IMG/VR virus record: IMGVR_UViG_3300027754_000034
Span: 1 to 64,000 of that record
Length of the DNA: 64,000 nucleotides
From: a virus
Strand: one strand, 5' to 3'
The notes beneath the pieces were generated by a model. That model was not told the origin of the DNA, did no database searches, and was given only the letters and a program-made list of their open reading frames with translations. Positions 39,301 through 47,484 of the stretch are shown piece after piece. The position numbers and the translations under genes are program-made. Every line of letters begins with the position of its first letter. Positions within the stretch are counted from its first letter, which is position 1.

Positions 39301-42300
39301 AGTATTCCGAACTTTGACGATCCAACTTGGTTAACTTCCGGATCTCAAAAGTCAGAGATGTTAGAAAGAACACTAGTAATTACTGACAATAGTGTAATAG
39401 ATTTTAGGTCTTACACTCAGTCGAATCCTCTAGTCGTAAATCCGGTCATAATACCAAATGAAAACTGGAAAGTAGATTTTAGATTTAAACTAACTTCATT
39501 TGAGTCTGGCAACACTATTGTTACTCCTGGTAATTATAAATTTTGTGGTGCTCTAGTTAATTTAGATGAAGGACCTAATGGAAAGAATTTAGAATTACAC
39601 CTGTCGATAAGTCCAATAGATGAAAAGTATGCTGTAATTTATTCATTCAATAATCTAACCAATACATTAGAGGAAGTGGCGGCTTTCGGATTCAACTGGG
39701 GTGACAATAAAAATCACTCATATAGTATTTATACCGATAAGGTGAACGATAATTTATCTTTCTTTATAGATGGTGCGTATTTCGGTTCCTTCACATATTC
39801 AGGATTAAAAAATGGGTCTTATGGTCCCTCTTTAACATTTGGTTCTGGAGGGTCCCTTCTAAACAATGGGGATCTTGCTTCAGCAAAGTCCACTACTGAA
39901 TGGAATTCTTTGTGCGTAATCCATGATTCTACTGTAGGCAACTCATATCTTCAATCTCAAAGATTCATGGGGTTGTACCGTGGAGGTCCTATCGATAGAC
40001 TTTCTTCTTATTATCTTTCTCAGGTAGACTGGAAACAACCGCATTCCTATAGAATATTACGAGATCCTATTAGTGGGGTAAGTGTTTATCTAGATAATTC
40101 GGCAGCTCCTGTCATTTCTGCTTCTTTTGACGTGTTAACTCTCCCTTTGAGCGTTTTGGATTTTCTTTCTGGAATAGTCCCAAGCGGAAATTTTATCGCA
40201 TTTGGTTCTTTTAATCAGCAAGAAATATCCAGGTCTATATGGCTTGATGACATTAAATACTCTATTGGAAAATTAAACGATACGAATGGGTTCGTCCCCC
40301 CTCACCAAGTTTTAAACCAGTCAAACTTGGTGAGTTCCTATGAGCATTTGAAACTAAAATCCGTTCATTCTCACCATGGATTTAGTTCGTACTCTGAGGG
40401 CACTCCTACAGATGACCTCTTAGCAAGCGATGATGTACAAGGGCTAATTACTTTAGGGGAGGGAATTCCCTTAATAACACAATCACAAAATATTCCGAAT
40501 TTGGGTGGTCTTGTTACAGACGTTACGCCCTCTGATTCCATAGCCGCTGCAAGCTTCATATTCCAAAATGGTCAGGTATCGAATTTTTCTGATGACCTTG
40601 TAAATGTCGCTGACATTGATGCAGTTTTAAGTCCCCTGCAGTCATTAAATAACTTAATAAGTGAAACCAATATATTAAGACTAAAATATTTAGATCACAT
40701 TTCTAAAACTAATTTCGGAGTGTTTGTAATTCACCAGAATGCTGACTTGGTTAATGATGTAGTTAGCGGTCCAGTAGCACCTGGAGATTTGTCTGGCCTC
40801 ATTAATTGTCTTAAGGATTTACGTGATGAATATAACTCGCATAGAATAGAAGCAACTGTTCATTACAACGATGATACCTTTCACGAAGTCGTTTTTGCTG
40901 ATCCCACTGATTTAGAATCTTGCATTAACTCACATAACTTATTATCAGAAACGTTAAATCTTCACATAAAAAGCTACTTGCCACATAGGTTAAGCGGAGA
41001 AAGTTCTGACAAGGTTCCTTACATACTAGCATCCCTAAATTTATTTAGGGATTTATTTCACTCCCATATGACCAATGAAAATGGGAACTTTGTGCACAAA
41101 GATATGGGAGTCGATTCTCCTGATACGAATAATGCTAATTTCTTAGTTACTGAGTATGTAAATGATATTAGTCAGGCATTCCCTCAGATAAAAGCATTGA
41201 TTGAAGTTTTTAACTTTCATCTGTCCAATAAGACACCACACGATAATATTTTTGATATTACAAATACGATTTCTTTACCGTATCCTAATGGTATTGATGA
41301 CCTGTACAACCAAATAATCATTCTGACTACGAAATTTAATGATCACTTATCAAACACTGGTGGTGCGTATCATGACGGAAATGATATATATAACATCTTC
41401 GCTGCAAACGCGAATATAGAATATTTAGTAAGATACCTTTACAGTGCAAGAGACCTACTGAACATTCATGTTAATGATTCTTCACTACATAACTTCTTAG
41501 ATGACGATAATCAGTACTTAAATGAACTGAATTTTCTAATAAATGGTCCTAAAACCACATGTAACCCTTCCGATTATTGTACATTTGCGAATGAACTAAA
41601 AGAAAAATTCATAAACCACTTTAAGTCGAGTACACACTTGACTGTAGACTTCTTAAACGTTGATTTCTTAGAAGCTCAACCAAACGCCGTAAATCTTAAT
41701 ACAGCCATGGATCTGGTTACTTCTTGTTTGATTTCGATAAATCAACATAACCAGTCTTTGGTGAACGAGTTACAAGCGCATAATGGAATAGATGATGTGA
41801 ATGAAGGCTTTACATCTATTAGTTATAACCCGTTAAGCTTAGTCTTTATGTACGTGAGTCAGGTTTGCGAGTTATTTAATCAACATATTGATTATAAAGA
41901 GTCTCACGTTAAAACTACTAGCTCGATACAATTCGGGAGCGGTCTTTCATTACAGGATAGCGTCGATAATTTAAATATACTTAAGTCTTCTTACAATGAC
42001 CATTTATTGAGTCCCGGAATCCATGTTAGGAACGATACGGCAAACGCCATAACTTCGCCTGATGCGTCCGATTTAGGTTCTCTCATAGTGTTATTAAACG
42101 AGACTGTAACCAAATATAATCAACATAGAATTCGACCTGGTGTTCATTCTAGTACTGCTATCATAAAACTCTCATCTCCTCCAAATTCCTTATATGATGG
42201 TTTGAAGATATGGACTATCGATTCAGGGACTCCGAATTTGATTTCGTCATTTTCTGATGATGAAACATATAAAATACATGGGTTAAGTAACAGTAAAACA

Positions 42301-43062
42301 CTAAAATTGAATTATTCCGGAGTAAACCTTCCAGAGAATATTTCAATTTGCAGTGTCAACACTGGCCCATTTCCTCTTATTCATAACACTTATTTATTAG
42401 TGTATTTGAATTATGCTAATGAACCAGTAAGGGTGATCTTTACATCCAGTGAAACAACAGGCCAGGAAGTAGTAGATAAAATAAATAATACTTCGGGAAT
42501 ACCCCTAAATTTCGCTAGTTTATCTACTGATCAAAGAATAACTCTCACTAACCCCACATCTGGGGCCGGAACGTCTTTATCTGTTGATGGAACTACTCTT
42601 GACGTTCTGGGATTTAGAAATTCTCAGCCAATACCTTGGGCTCTATACGCTGATGATTCCACCTCCGTATCAGTTGGTGTTGTGTCTTCTACCCCGGATT
42701 ATTTATCATATACTACAACAGGTACAGGCACCAAGACTGCTTATGTGAATTCAAATGGGTTGACTGACTCGGTATCCCTTGGTTTCTCAATAAAATATAA
42801 GATAAAACTTAATACTTGGTCTTACGATGCTAATGGAGAGACCGGAATCTTCATAGGGTGTTCAGGTAAATCGGGTCCTGGATTCACAGTAGGTTTGGGA
42901 TTTGGGGAGTTTTTTGGGAATAAGACAGTATATATGAAAGATATGAATTCCGGAAAGATTTTAGCTTCAAAGGTATTCAATTGGGCGGATGGGGTGTTTC
43001 ATGAATACATCATCGAAAGATCAATGCTTGATGATTCCATCATGTTTAAAATAAAATACTGA
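36394..43062 (+). CDS. Giant fibre protein with LamG-like domains and His-pair repeats
   Basis: A 2222-residue protein. His-pair helical repeats occur in three groups, at about residues 105-216, 507-619 and 1415-1925, some 18 units in all, such as LNELKSKFNTHRSFVPVHYN and CLKDLRDEYNSHRIEATVHY. Concanavalin/LamG-like jelly-roll domains sit at about 1020-1140 (WKVDFRFKLTSF, NLSFFIDGAYFGSFTYSG) and 1189-1290 (DWKQPHSYRILRDPISGVSV, SIWLDDIKYSIG). A third starts near 2095 (KYKIKLNTWSYDANGETGIF) but stops after FHEYIIERSMLDDSIMFKIK, before its last strands. LamG folds often bind sugars, so this is probably a host-surface adhesin. The abrupt end suggests truncation of the last domain. Confidence 0.72.
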   Translation: MASLNFSGFSSVKDRTVFTNKGPIVKSPLTVLSGPNLYINSPNEINIPTGNFDASYVNKNVQIIGSPLSRNDGTYRIVAVRAYNILKLDANFDYADSDKIEQDIVKLANDIRFKFNAHLLNTDSHGEKDLVNSVTTPPAVSLSNAIVLLNEIKTKISIHSLLSDNPLFIHKFADPDSSLFTVDAFDLDSTFLLVNALRKRYEAHRQDIGIHLKDDFANRLAINSAKAYVGSGSMIGPFNWEIQDPRYGVVADDPSDVSVLVNGNPADVDYVFGLLGAVVLTDKPNHGDSVLVDYKYLKNPPTQFERLNSFEFVLNQEGNNGYSGVPGHLYRQRSYLINPGDPRLIKSPFSPRKINYKYKAYENKYTAKLNDPSSLLLNSPTNRIMYSVFNESVFEYIIRYDPVVLPNNAIDPWVFYGEGVTRLTVEYPTLIIEDTTRNYSSNPGPPFYSHSLDLRYPSFISAAYRFYADYGSNLTLDGEFNGVGFGFTDGQKAVIVGGLLSDANNLSSAIFLCNDIKNKYSSHIDSAIFHRPKDNENIVLIVDAYDLDSLLRLTNHLVSIYNSHIVLGSNYIHKNSDFSNSVTSTEVNQLEEAILRLNELKSKFNTHRSFVPVHYNNDNINIVDKVKQVGVFKNEGFLEEASAWQSFAYNWTVETTYRLYITPDGNASIFLSGDVNPRTSVDYSELPNASDLDLQFDPVYQTFFGALGDASSSKSYWRFSRIDVLPINSLQILKNKQVSYTFDTLPEYTMNPWITVGQGGTEYLLPVDKLQLDSTSFISNADAESTGKVTGEYRGYLRIEPSLTDRNVITVDFSLFSPFYSFGVDNRSLGVHIGDGTFATQLCFLQANPSPAHIRGLVYEGAFSISTGDTAVFSVDNGHIIVVTSPNNIITVNDLVVLINSQSGLNIASVYQNPYTLQETIQFTSINTGSGSNLRIISGPIFDKLGIPVGIFIFGSDTQPEYKFGYTGLSIPNFDDPTWLTSGSQKSEMLERTLVITDNSVIDFRSYTQSNPLVVNPVIIPNENWKVDFRFKLTSFESGNTIVTPGNYKFCGALVNLDEGPNGKNLELHLSISPIDEKYAVIYSFNNLTNTLEEVAAFGFNWGDNKNHSYSIYTDKVNDNLSFFIDGAYFGSFTYSGLKNGSYGPSLTFGSGGSLLNNGDLASAKSTTEWNSLCVIHDSTVGNSYLQSQRFMGLYRGGPIDRLSSYYLSQVDWKQPHSYRILRDPISGVSVYLDNSAAPVISASFDVLTLPLSVLDFLSGIVPSGNFIAFGSFNQQEISRSIWLDDIKYSIGKLNDTNGFVPPHQVLNQSNLVSSYEHLKLKSVHSHHGFSSYSEGTPTDDLLASDDVQGLITLGEGIPLITQSQNIPNLGGLVTDVTPSDSIAAASFIFQNGQVSNFSDDLVNVADIDAVLSPLQSLNNLISETNILRLKYLDHISKTNFGVFVIHQNADLVNDVVSGPVAPGDLSGLINCLKDLRDEYNSHRIEATVHYNDDTFHEVVFADPTDLESCINSHNLLSETLNLHIKSYLPHRLSGESSDKVPYILASLNLFRDLFHSHMTNENGNFVHKDMGVDSPDTNNANFLVTEYVNDISQAFPQIKALIEVFNFHLSNKTPHDNIFDITNTISLPYPNGIDDLYNQIIILTTKFNDHLSNTGGAYHDGNDIYNIFAANANIEYLVRYLYSARDLLNIHVNDSSLHNFLDDDNQYLNELNFLINGPKTTCNPSDYCTFANELKEKFINHFKSSTHLTVDFLNVDFLEAQPNAVNLNTAMDLVTSCLISINQHNQSLVNELQAHNGIDDVNEGFTSISYNPLSLVFMYVSQVCELFNQHIDYKESHVKTTSSIQFGSGLSLQDSVDNLNILKSSYNDHLLSPGIHVRNDTANAITSPDASDLGSLIVLLNETVTKYNQHRIRPGVHSSTAIIKLSSPPNSLYDGLKIWTIDSGTPNLISSFSDDETYKIHGLSNSKTLKLNYSGVNLPENISICSVNTGPFPLIHNTYLLVYLNYANEPVRVIFTSSETTGQEVVDKINNTSGIPLNFASLSTDQRITLTNPTSGAGTSLSVDGTTLDVLGFRNSQPIPWALYADDSTSVSVGVVSSTPDYLSYTTTGTGTKTAYVNSNGLTDSVSLGFSIKYKIKLNTWSYDANGETGIFIGCSGKSGPGFTVGLGFGEFFGNKTVYMKDMNSGKILASKVFNWADGVFHEYIIERSMLDDSIMFKIKY

Positions 43063-43096
43063 AGACAATAAAATACTTATGGTAAAATAAACTATA

Positions 43097-43495
43097 ATGG
43101 GTAATTCTTTATATAACTACTCAAAGGAACTACTACTAAGCGGTTCTTTAGATTTATTAACGGATGATATAAAGGCAATCTTAGTAGACAATACTTACGT
43201 ACCGAACACGAGTACGGATCAATATGTAGACCCCGTTTTAGGTTTTGCCATAACTACTGGAATTTCGCTGTTGAATAAATCAATCTCTGCTGGGACTTTT
43301 TCCGCAGACCCTATCACTTTTAGTGCTGTTATGGGAAACATTTACTTTATTATCATTTATCGAGATACGGGCGACCCGACTACAAGTCCACTGATTTGCT
43401 TATTCGATTCGGTACCAGGATTTCCAGTTAATGCTACTGGTGATGATTACACAATCAATTGGAACTCTGGCTCTAATCAATTGTTCAGCGTGTAA
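43097..43495 (+). CDS. Small phage structural protein, 132 aa
   Basis: A 132-residue protein. It begins with a helix (YNYSKELLLSGSLDLLTDDI), then KAILVDNTYVPNTSTDQYVD, a strand-rich core with TFSADPITFSAVMG and IYFIIIYRDTG-DPTTSPLIC, and ends with YTINWNSGSNQLFSV. I recognise this pattern from a widespread family of small minor structural proteins encoded among phage fibre genes, where it reads roughly KEALLSGxxDLLTDxIKxxLVD ... ITWDxGxNKIFKL. The function of that family is not established; an accessory virion or fibre-attachment role is likely. It ends in a TAATG overlap with the next gene. Confidence 0.7.
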   Translation: MGNSLYNYSKELLLSGSLDLLTDDIKAILVDNTYVPNTSTDQYVDPVLGFAITTGISLLNKSISAGTFSADPITFSAVMGNIYFIIIYRDTGDPTTSPLICLFDSVPGFPVNATGDDYTINWNSGSNQLFSV

Positions 43496-43956
43496 TGGCA
43501 AATATTAATTTAAATCCTCCAAAAATCACATCGGAAGAATCCATATACCTAGCGGAATTCTTTGGGTCTACTCCTATTATGGGCGGGTCCGTTCCCATTA
43601 ATCAGCTTTCTGGCGAATTAAAAGACCCTATCTTAGGGAATTCAGAAGGCAATATATTCTTCTCCCCATCTTTTAATACCCCGAACACTAACAATTCTAT
43701 CTATGTCGAAAGTATAGAGGAAATTTGTGATGCAGGAGACTCTTACGTTGGTTTAACCAAGACTCCCCCCATTAATTCCAGACCTTTCGTGTTTGGGCCA
43801 TACGTATCATCTGGAAGGATATATCCACCAGATTTCTCAGTAGATTACGTACCGAGTTTTAATAATGTATTTGATTTCATGGGAACTCGCGAAAATAATG
43901 CCAAGGGTGTGTTCGTTGATTTAATGACTATGGAAGAAACTATCATCTTCTATTGA
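43495..43956 (+). CDS. Hypothetical virion protein, 153 aa
   Basis: The ATG overlaps the previous stop by one base (TAATG). I do not recognise a family. The protein is Pro-, Asn- and Ser-rich with short strands (NIFFSPSFNTPNTNNSIYVE, SYVGLTKTPPINSRPFVFGP) and ends VFVDLMTMEETIIFY. It has no cysteine pair, membrane segment or catalytic motif. Its position between two small structural proteins suggests a minor fibre or attachment component. Confidence 0.55.
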   Translation: MANINLNPPKITSEESIYLAEFFGSTPIMGGSVPINQLSGELKDPILGNSEGNIFFSPSFNTPNTNNSIYVESIEEICDAGDSYVGLTKTPPINSRPFVFGPYVSSGRIYPPDFSVDYVPSFNNVFDFMGTRENNAKGVFVDLMTMEETIIFY

Positions 43957-43980
43957 GCGTAGAGTAACTGGGAGCATAAA

Positions 43981-44628
43981 ATGCCAAAAGAGATATTCAA
44001 TAAAATGGGTTTTAATAACACTGCCACCATGAGTAGCACGATGGTAGAGTCCCTTTTTGGTATTAGCGGCGAGATTTTTTGGGAGTTAATAGATTCAAGG
44101 ACAGGTGAGACCACCAAGGGTCATATCAAAAACATAGTCACACTAGATGCAGGAATCCTGGTGGCTAGACTAATGAAATCTACGGCTACCCCAAATGTGT
44201 CCGAGCCGAAATTCGGAGTATATGCTTTAGCAGTAGGAACCGGTGATGTTGGCTGGAATCAAATGAACCCACCTCCTGCTAATGTTTACCAGCGTTCTCT
44301 ATATAATGAAATTGCTCGGAAAACCGTTGCTTCATCCTCATTTATAGACTCGGCAGGAGCTATTAGTGGTGTTCCTTCGCACGTAGTAGACTTTAATATT
44401 ACTTTCGCAGATAATGAGGCAGTCGGACCTCTTACTGAGATGGGATTACTGGGGGGAGATATTAATACTAATATGTCTATCCGCAATCCGGTTATGCCTC
44501 CGAATGGGTCATATGATCCCACAGCGGATGTTACTGGGAAAGATACCCTTTGCAATTATGTTACCTTCCCAGTATTAAACAAGCCACCGAGCAGTACTTT
44601 AAGCTGGACTTGGCGCTTAACTTTTTAG
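43981..44628 (+). CDS. Structural protein of the tail fibre region, 215 aa
   Basis: A GGGAG ribosome site precedes the ATG (CTGGGAGCATAAA). The 215-residue product has the layout of a common phage structural family: an N-terminal helix with TLDAGILVARLMKS, an AVGTG loop (YALAVGTGDVGW), then LYNEIARKTVASS, VVDFNITFADNEAVGPLTEM with GLLGG, and a final SSTLSWTWRLTF strand. Such proteins occur beside fibre genes in many phages; their role is thought to be minor virion assembly. The last 15 coding bases plus the following gap are duplicated on the far side of the adjacent endonuclease gene, so this gene marks the left border of the inserted unit. Confidence 0.68.
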   Translation: MPKEIFNKMGFNNTATMSSTMVESLFGISGEIFWELIDSRTGETTKGHIKNIVTLDAGILVARLMKSTATPNVSEPKFGVYALAVGTGDVGWNQMNPPPANVYQRSLYNEIARKTVASSSFIDSAGAISGVPSHVVDFNITFADNEAVGPLTEMGLLGGDINTNMSIRNPVMPPNGSYDPTADVTGKDTLCNYVTFPVLNKPPSSTLSWTWRLTF

Positions 44629-44644
44629 TGTATATTTAATATGT
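44613..44644 (+). repeat. Left copy of 32-bp direct repeat flanking endonuclease
   Basis: This 32-bp sequence is identical to 46556-46587. It covers the last codons of the 215-residue protein gene, the short gap, and the first bases at the endonuclease start. Together the two copies bracket the endonuclease gene exactly. Confidence 0.95.
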
Positions 44645-46541
44645 GAGAAAAGACATTTCCGGATTATTAGTTCATATAGATTTAGATGCGACAGAATTAA
44701 AATTTGGCGTCTTAAAAGACAATCAGTCAAGATGTGTCGTGTCTTGCCATGGGTGTCTAGAGACTCATGACTCTAAGATAATACTCTTAAAGAGTCATAT
44801 TTCAAAAAGGGAATTTTATTACTGTAGTAGCTGTTTAGGCAAAATGTCTTGGACAGAGGAAAAGAAGAAGAAAATTAAAGATTACTGGTCAGTCCCTGAA
44901 AATATATTGAAGGAGCATGAAATTAGAAAGGATAAATGGAAAAACGGAAAATATAGGTCTCAGATGGAAAATATTATCCAAGAAAGGTCTGCGACTCCAG
45001 CATTCAAGAATAAAATGTCCGTTTTATCTTTAAAGAAGTGGGAGGACCCTTCTTACCACTTAAATATCTCTGACCAGATTAAAAATAAGTGGGAAGACCC
45101 GGAATATCGTAATAAGCAGGAAGCTTATAAAACAGATGAGTGGAAGTCTGAGCATTCAAAAACGCAGACGTTACTTTGGACTGATGAAAGCTATAAACAG
45201 AACATATCACGTAAAATATCGGAAGCATGGAATGATGACGAATATAGGAATAATCAAGTAATTAAGCAGACACAGGTTTGGCTGAATCCTGATCATAAAG
45301 AAAAACAGTCACGCATGATGAAAGAAAAATGGAAAGATCCTTCTTTCAGAGCGAAATATGAAAATCTTTGGAAGTCTAAGTCATGGCGGAAAAACCTTTC
45401 CGACACTTTAAAGAAAATATGTAGTAATCCAGAATATAAAGCAAAATTAAGTGAAACCTCGAAATCTAGATGGGGAAATCCAGAATATAGAGAAAAAGTA
45501 TCAAAAGGGGTTAGTCGGGCGTGGGATGACCCCGATTACAGGCAAAATAAGGCAGAAAGTGCTAAGGCTTTTTGGGATAACGAAGATAATCGGCAAAAAT
45601 TTGCATTAATTAGAGCTGCTCAATCTGGACGTCGTTCTAATATTGAAAAAATAGTAAGCGAAATTTTAAAGGGATTAAATATTAATTTTGAAGAACAAAA
45701 AGCTCTTGGTGTTTATGTTTTTGATTTTTATCTCAATGAATATGATTTATATATAGAATGCCAGGGGGAATATTGGCATTCTTTGCCTGGTAGAAAAGAA
45801 AGAGATGCCGCAAAGTATACTTATCTTGAGAAGGCAGCTCCCAAGTCCAGAATTTTATATCTATATGAACATGAATTTATAAATCCCAATACTATATTAT
45901 CTAAATTAATGAATGCCACGATACCACAAAACATGCCAGGTAATGACTTTATTGAAAGCTTCAGATTTCAGGATCTGCTTATTAAGACAGTAGAAAGAGA
46001 GGAAGGAGCAAGTTTTTTAAATGCTTTTCACTATGCGGCGAATGGTAGGGCCGGGAAAAGTATTTATGGAGTCTATTTGGGTAGTGTGTTGATTGCTGTA
46101 GCGAAGTTTTCTTCCGTAATACGCCAAGAATCAGCTTCGTCATTAGGACTTCATCCGAAGAATGTTTGTGAATTGGATAGATTCTGCATTCATCCTAGAT
46201 ATCATAAACGAAATTTCGCTAGTTGGGTTTTGTCTAGAGTGACTAAAATGGTATTAAGTGACACTAGAATAAATTATATAATATCATTTGCAGATAGTAC
46301 CTATGGACATAATGGAACCATCTATAAAGCAGCCAATTGGGGGTACGTAAGTAATGTTAAGGCTGATTATTATTATGTGAATGAAGAAGGGTTTATCCTC
46401 CACAAGAAAACTCTTTATAATAGAGCAGTGAAGATGAAATGTACCGAAAAACAATATGCTGAAACACATAATTACATGAAATGCTGGGGCCGAGAAAAGT
46501 TCAAATTCATATACCCACGAATAGTAAAGACACTCTCCTAA
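44643..46541 (+). CDS. Homing endonuclease: Trp repeats, nuclease, Mom/GNAT-like domain
   Basis: A 632-residue protein starting at GTG 44643. A zinc-ribbon-like start has C35-x2-C38 and C61-x2-C64. Residues about 131-315 hold some ten copies of a W-x-[DN]-P-x-[YF]-R repeat, mostly spaced 17 residues (KKWEDPSYHLN, NKWEDPEYRNK, EKWKDPSFRAK), likely DNA-binding. Residues about 335-415 match a Vsr-like/PD-(D/E)xK nuclease: FDFYLNEYDLYIECQGEYWH with candidate acidic residues D361 and E372. Residues about 440-630 fit a Mom/GNAT-like domain seen at the end of other phage homing endonucleases (ELDRFCIHPRYHKRNFASWV, YIISFADSTYGHNGTIYKAA). It is flanked by direct repeats, as expected of a mobile free-standing endonuclease gene. 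Confidence 0.72.
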   Translation: MRKDISGLLVHIDLDATELKFGVLKDNQSRCVVSCHGCLETHDSKIILLKSHISKREFYYCSSCLGKMSWTEEKKKKIKDYWSVPENILKEHEIRKDKWKNGKYRSQMENIIQERSATPAFKNKMSVLSLKKWEDPSYHLNISDQIKNKWEDPEYRNKQEAYKTDEWKSEHSKTQTLLWTDESYKQNISRKISEAWNDDEYRNNQVIKQTQVWLNPDHKEKQSRMMKEKWKDPSFRAKYENLWKSKSWRKNLSDTLKKICSNPEYKAKLSETSKSRWGNPEYREKVSKGVSRAWDDPDYRQNKAESAKAFWDNEDNRQKFALIRAAQSGRRSNIEKIVSEILKGLNINFEEQKALGVYVFDFYLNEYDLYIECQGEYWHSLPGRKERDAAKYTYLEKAAPKSRILYLYEHEFINPNTILSKLMNATIPQNMPGNDFIESFRFQDLLIKTVEREEGASFLNAFHYAANGRAGKSIYGVYLGSVLIAVAKFSSVIRQESASSLGLHPKNVCELDRFCIHPRYHKRNFASWVLSRVTKMVLSDTRINYIISFADSTYGHNGTIYKAANWGYVSNVKADYYYVNEEGFILHKKTLYNRAVKMKCTEKQYAETHNYMKCWGREKFKFIYPRIVKTLS

Positions 46542-46555
46542 CCAAAATATATATA

Positions 46556-46587
46556 GCGCTTAACTTTTTAGTGTATATTTAATATGT
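46556..46587 (+). repeat. Right copy of 32-bp direct repeat flanking endonuclease
   Basis: Identical to 44613-44644. It includes the gap and the ATG of the following 156-residue protein gene. Deletion of one copy with the endonuclease would join the 215-residue and 156-residue protein genes with a normal short gap. Confidence 0.95.
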
Positions 46588-47054
46588 TTGAATTGACTGA
46601 ATCAAGGTGGTGGTATTATCATGATTCTACGGCACATTTCACATTTGATGGTATTTTCGACGGGGAATCCTTCGTATTTGTAGTTCCAGTCAAATATAGT
46701 TTTTCTACAGAGGAAGATTCATATGGACTGATCCTTAACGTTCTTATCCCTGATGAGTCAGAATGTACCACTGGTGGCACTCTCAAATTAGATGGTGTTG
46801 AGGTCCCCAGAAGTGATGAACGTCATAAGAGATTCTTGAAGGAAAAAGACCTCAGCAACAAGCAGATCGGATGGTCTGCTTTATCTGATCAACTCCTTGA
46901 GTTCGTTACCGCTAATGTGGAGGCGTTGAACGAGAGATTAAGGGATGAGCGGGCCGATGACGAAGCTTATTGTGTGGAGCAGTGCCTCAAAGATCGCGCG
47001 CCGACCGATGACCTCCTCGCGCGCTTGAAGAAGCCCGATTCATTGTCGAACTAG
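46584..47054 (+). CDS. Hypothetical protein, 156 aa
   Basis: I do not recognise this protein. It begins MFELTESRWWYYHDSTAHFT, has a strand-rich first half (FDGIFDGESFVFVVPVKYSF, YGLILNVLIPDESE) and a helical, charged second half (LLEFVTANVEALNERLRDER). The start lies in the second copy of the 32-bp repeat and lacks a clear ribosome site. The last ~150 bases are visibly richer in G+C (around 46900-47040, with GATCGCGCGCCGACC) than the fibre genes, as if the 3' part had a different origin. It sits within the endonuclease-associated insert and may travel with it or be the original downstream neighbour. Confidence 0.55.
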   Translation: MFELTESRWWYYHDSTAHFTFDGIFDGESFVFVVPVKYSFSTEEDSYGLILNVLIPDESECTTGGTLKLDGVEVPRSDERHKRFLKEKDLSNKQIGWSALSDQLLEFVTANVEALNERLRDERADDEAYCVEQCLKDRAPTDDLLARLKKPDSLSN

Positions 47055-47293
47055 ATCAATTGTGGATCCAAATGAGCGATCTTTGGAATTCATCTATTGC
47101 TCTATCATGATTTACATTTCTGCTAAAAAATTGAATGAAGGTACGTGAAGAGTTTTTCAGATATTGATTCATGAAGCTTGACGCTTGAACGGAGCGAAGC
47201 TAAACTTGCCGAAGCAAACCTGAACGAGCTGCCGTGGTTATTTTAGAGACGTTTAAAGATATAACGAGTTTTAGGAAGCTCTTTAAATTTACA

Positions 47294-47317
47294 AGACCAT
47301 GAAGAGCCACATGGTCT
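47294..47317 (+). other. 8-bp hairpin, possible weak terminator
   Basis: AGACCATG at 47294-47301 pairs perfectly with CATGGTCT at 47310-47317 across an 8-nt loop. The sequence after it is GCTTCTTTC, only mildly T-rich. It could end the transcript of the endonuclease insert, but it may be chance. Confidence 0.3.
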
Positions 47318-47330
47318 GCTTCTTTCAGCC

Positions 47331-47416
47331 TAATTACAAGAAATGCTGGGCCGAGAGAAGTCCAAATTCGTATATCCACGAATAGTAAAGACACTCTCCT
47401 AACCAAAGTATATATA
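47331..47416 (+). pseudogene. Frameshifted 3' remnant of a second endonuclease copy
   Basis: The 86 bp match the last codons, stop and downstream 15 bp of the endonuclease gene (46469-46555) with one single-base deletion in a G run (TGCTGGGG versus TGCTGGG) and only a handful of substitutions. The deletion shifts the frame. Sequence after it (TTTTTAACCTATTTC...) faintly resembles the 32-bp repeat. This is the trace of a duplicated or second insertion that has since lost most of its length. Confidence 0.8.
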
Positions 47417-47484
47417 TTTTTAACCTATTTCAGGTGTAAAGTATGTAGGCTCTGATTTTTAAACAGAGTGGAAAAAGAGGAAAT

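Larger units (their letters stand above)
47055..47484. other. Non-coding gap of the accessory insert
   Basis: This 430-bp gap has no convincing intact gene on either strand. 47055-47293 shows nothing I can name. 47294-47317 is a small hairpin. 47331-47416 is a degraded copy of the end of the endonuclease gene and its downstream sequence. The rest, to 47484, is the leader of the HU-like gene, with an AGAGGAAAT ribosome site and perhaps a promoter. Confidence 0.7.

Noticed and set aside
47200-47406. A 68-codon - strand frame in the accessory gap
   Set aside because: It covers the antisense of the endonuclease remnant and the hairpin, and shows no ribosome site.
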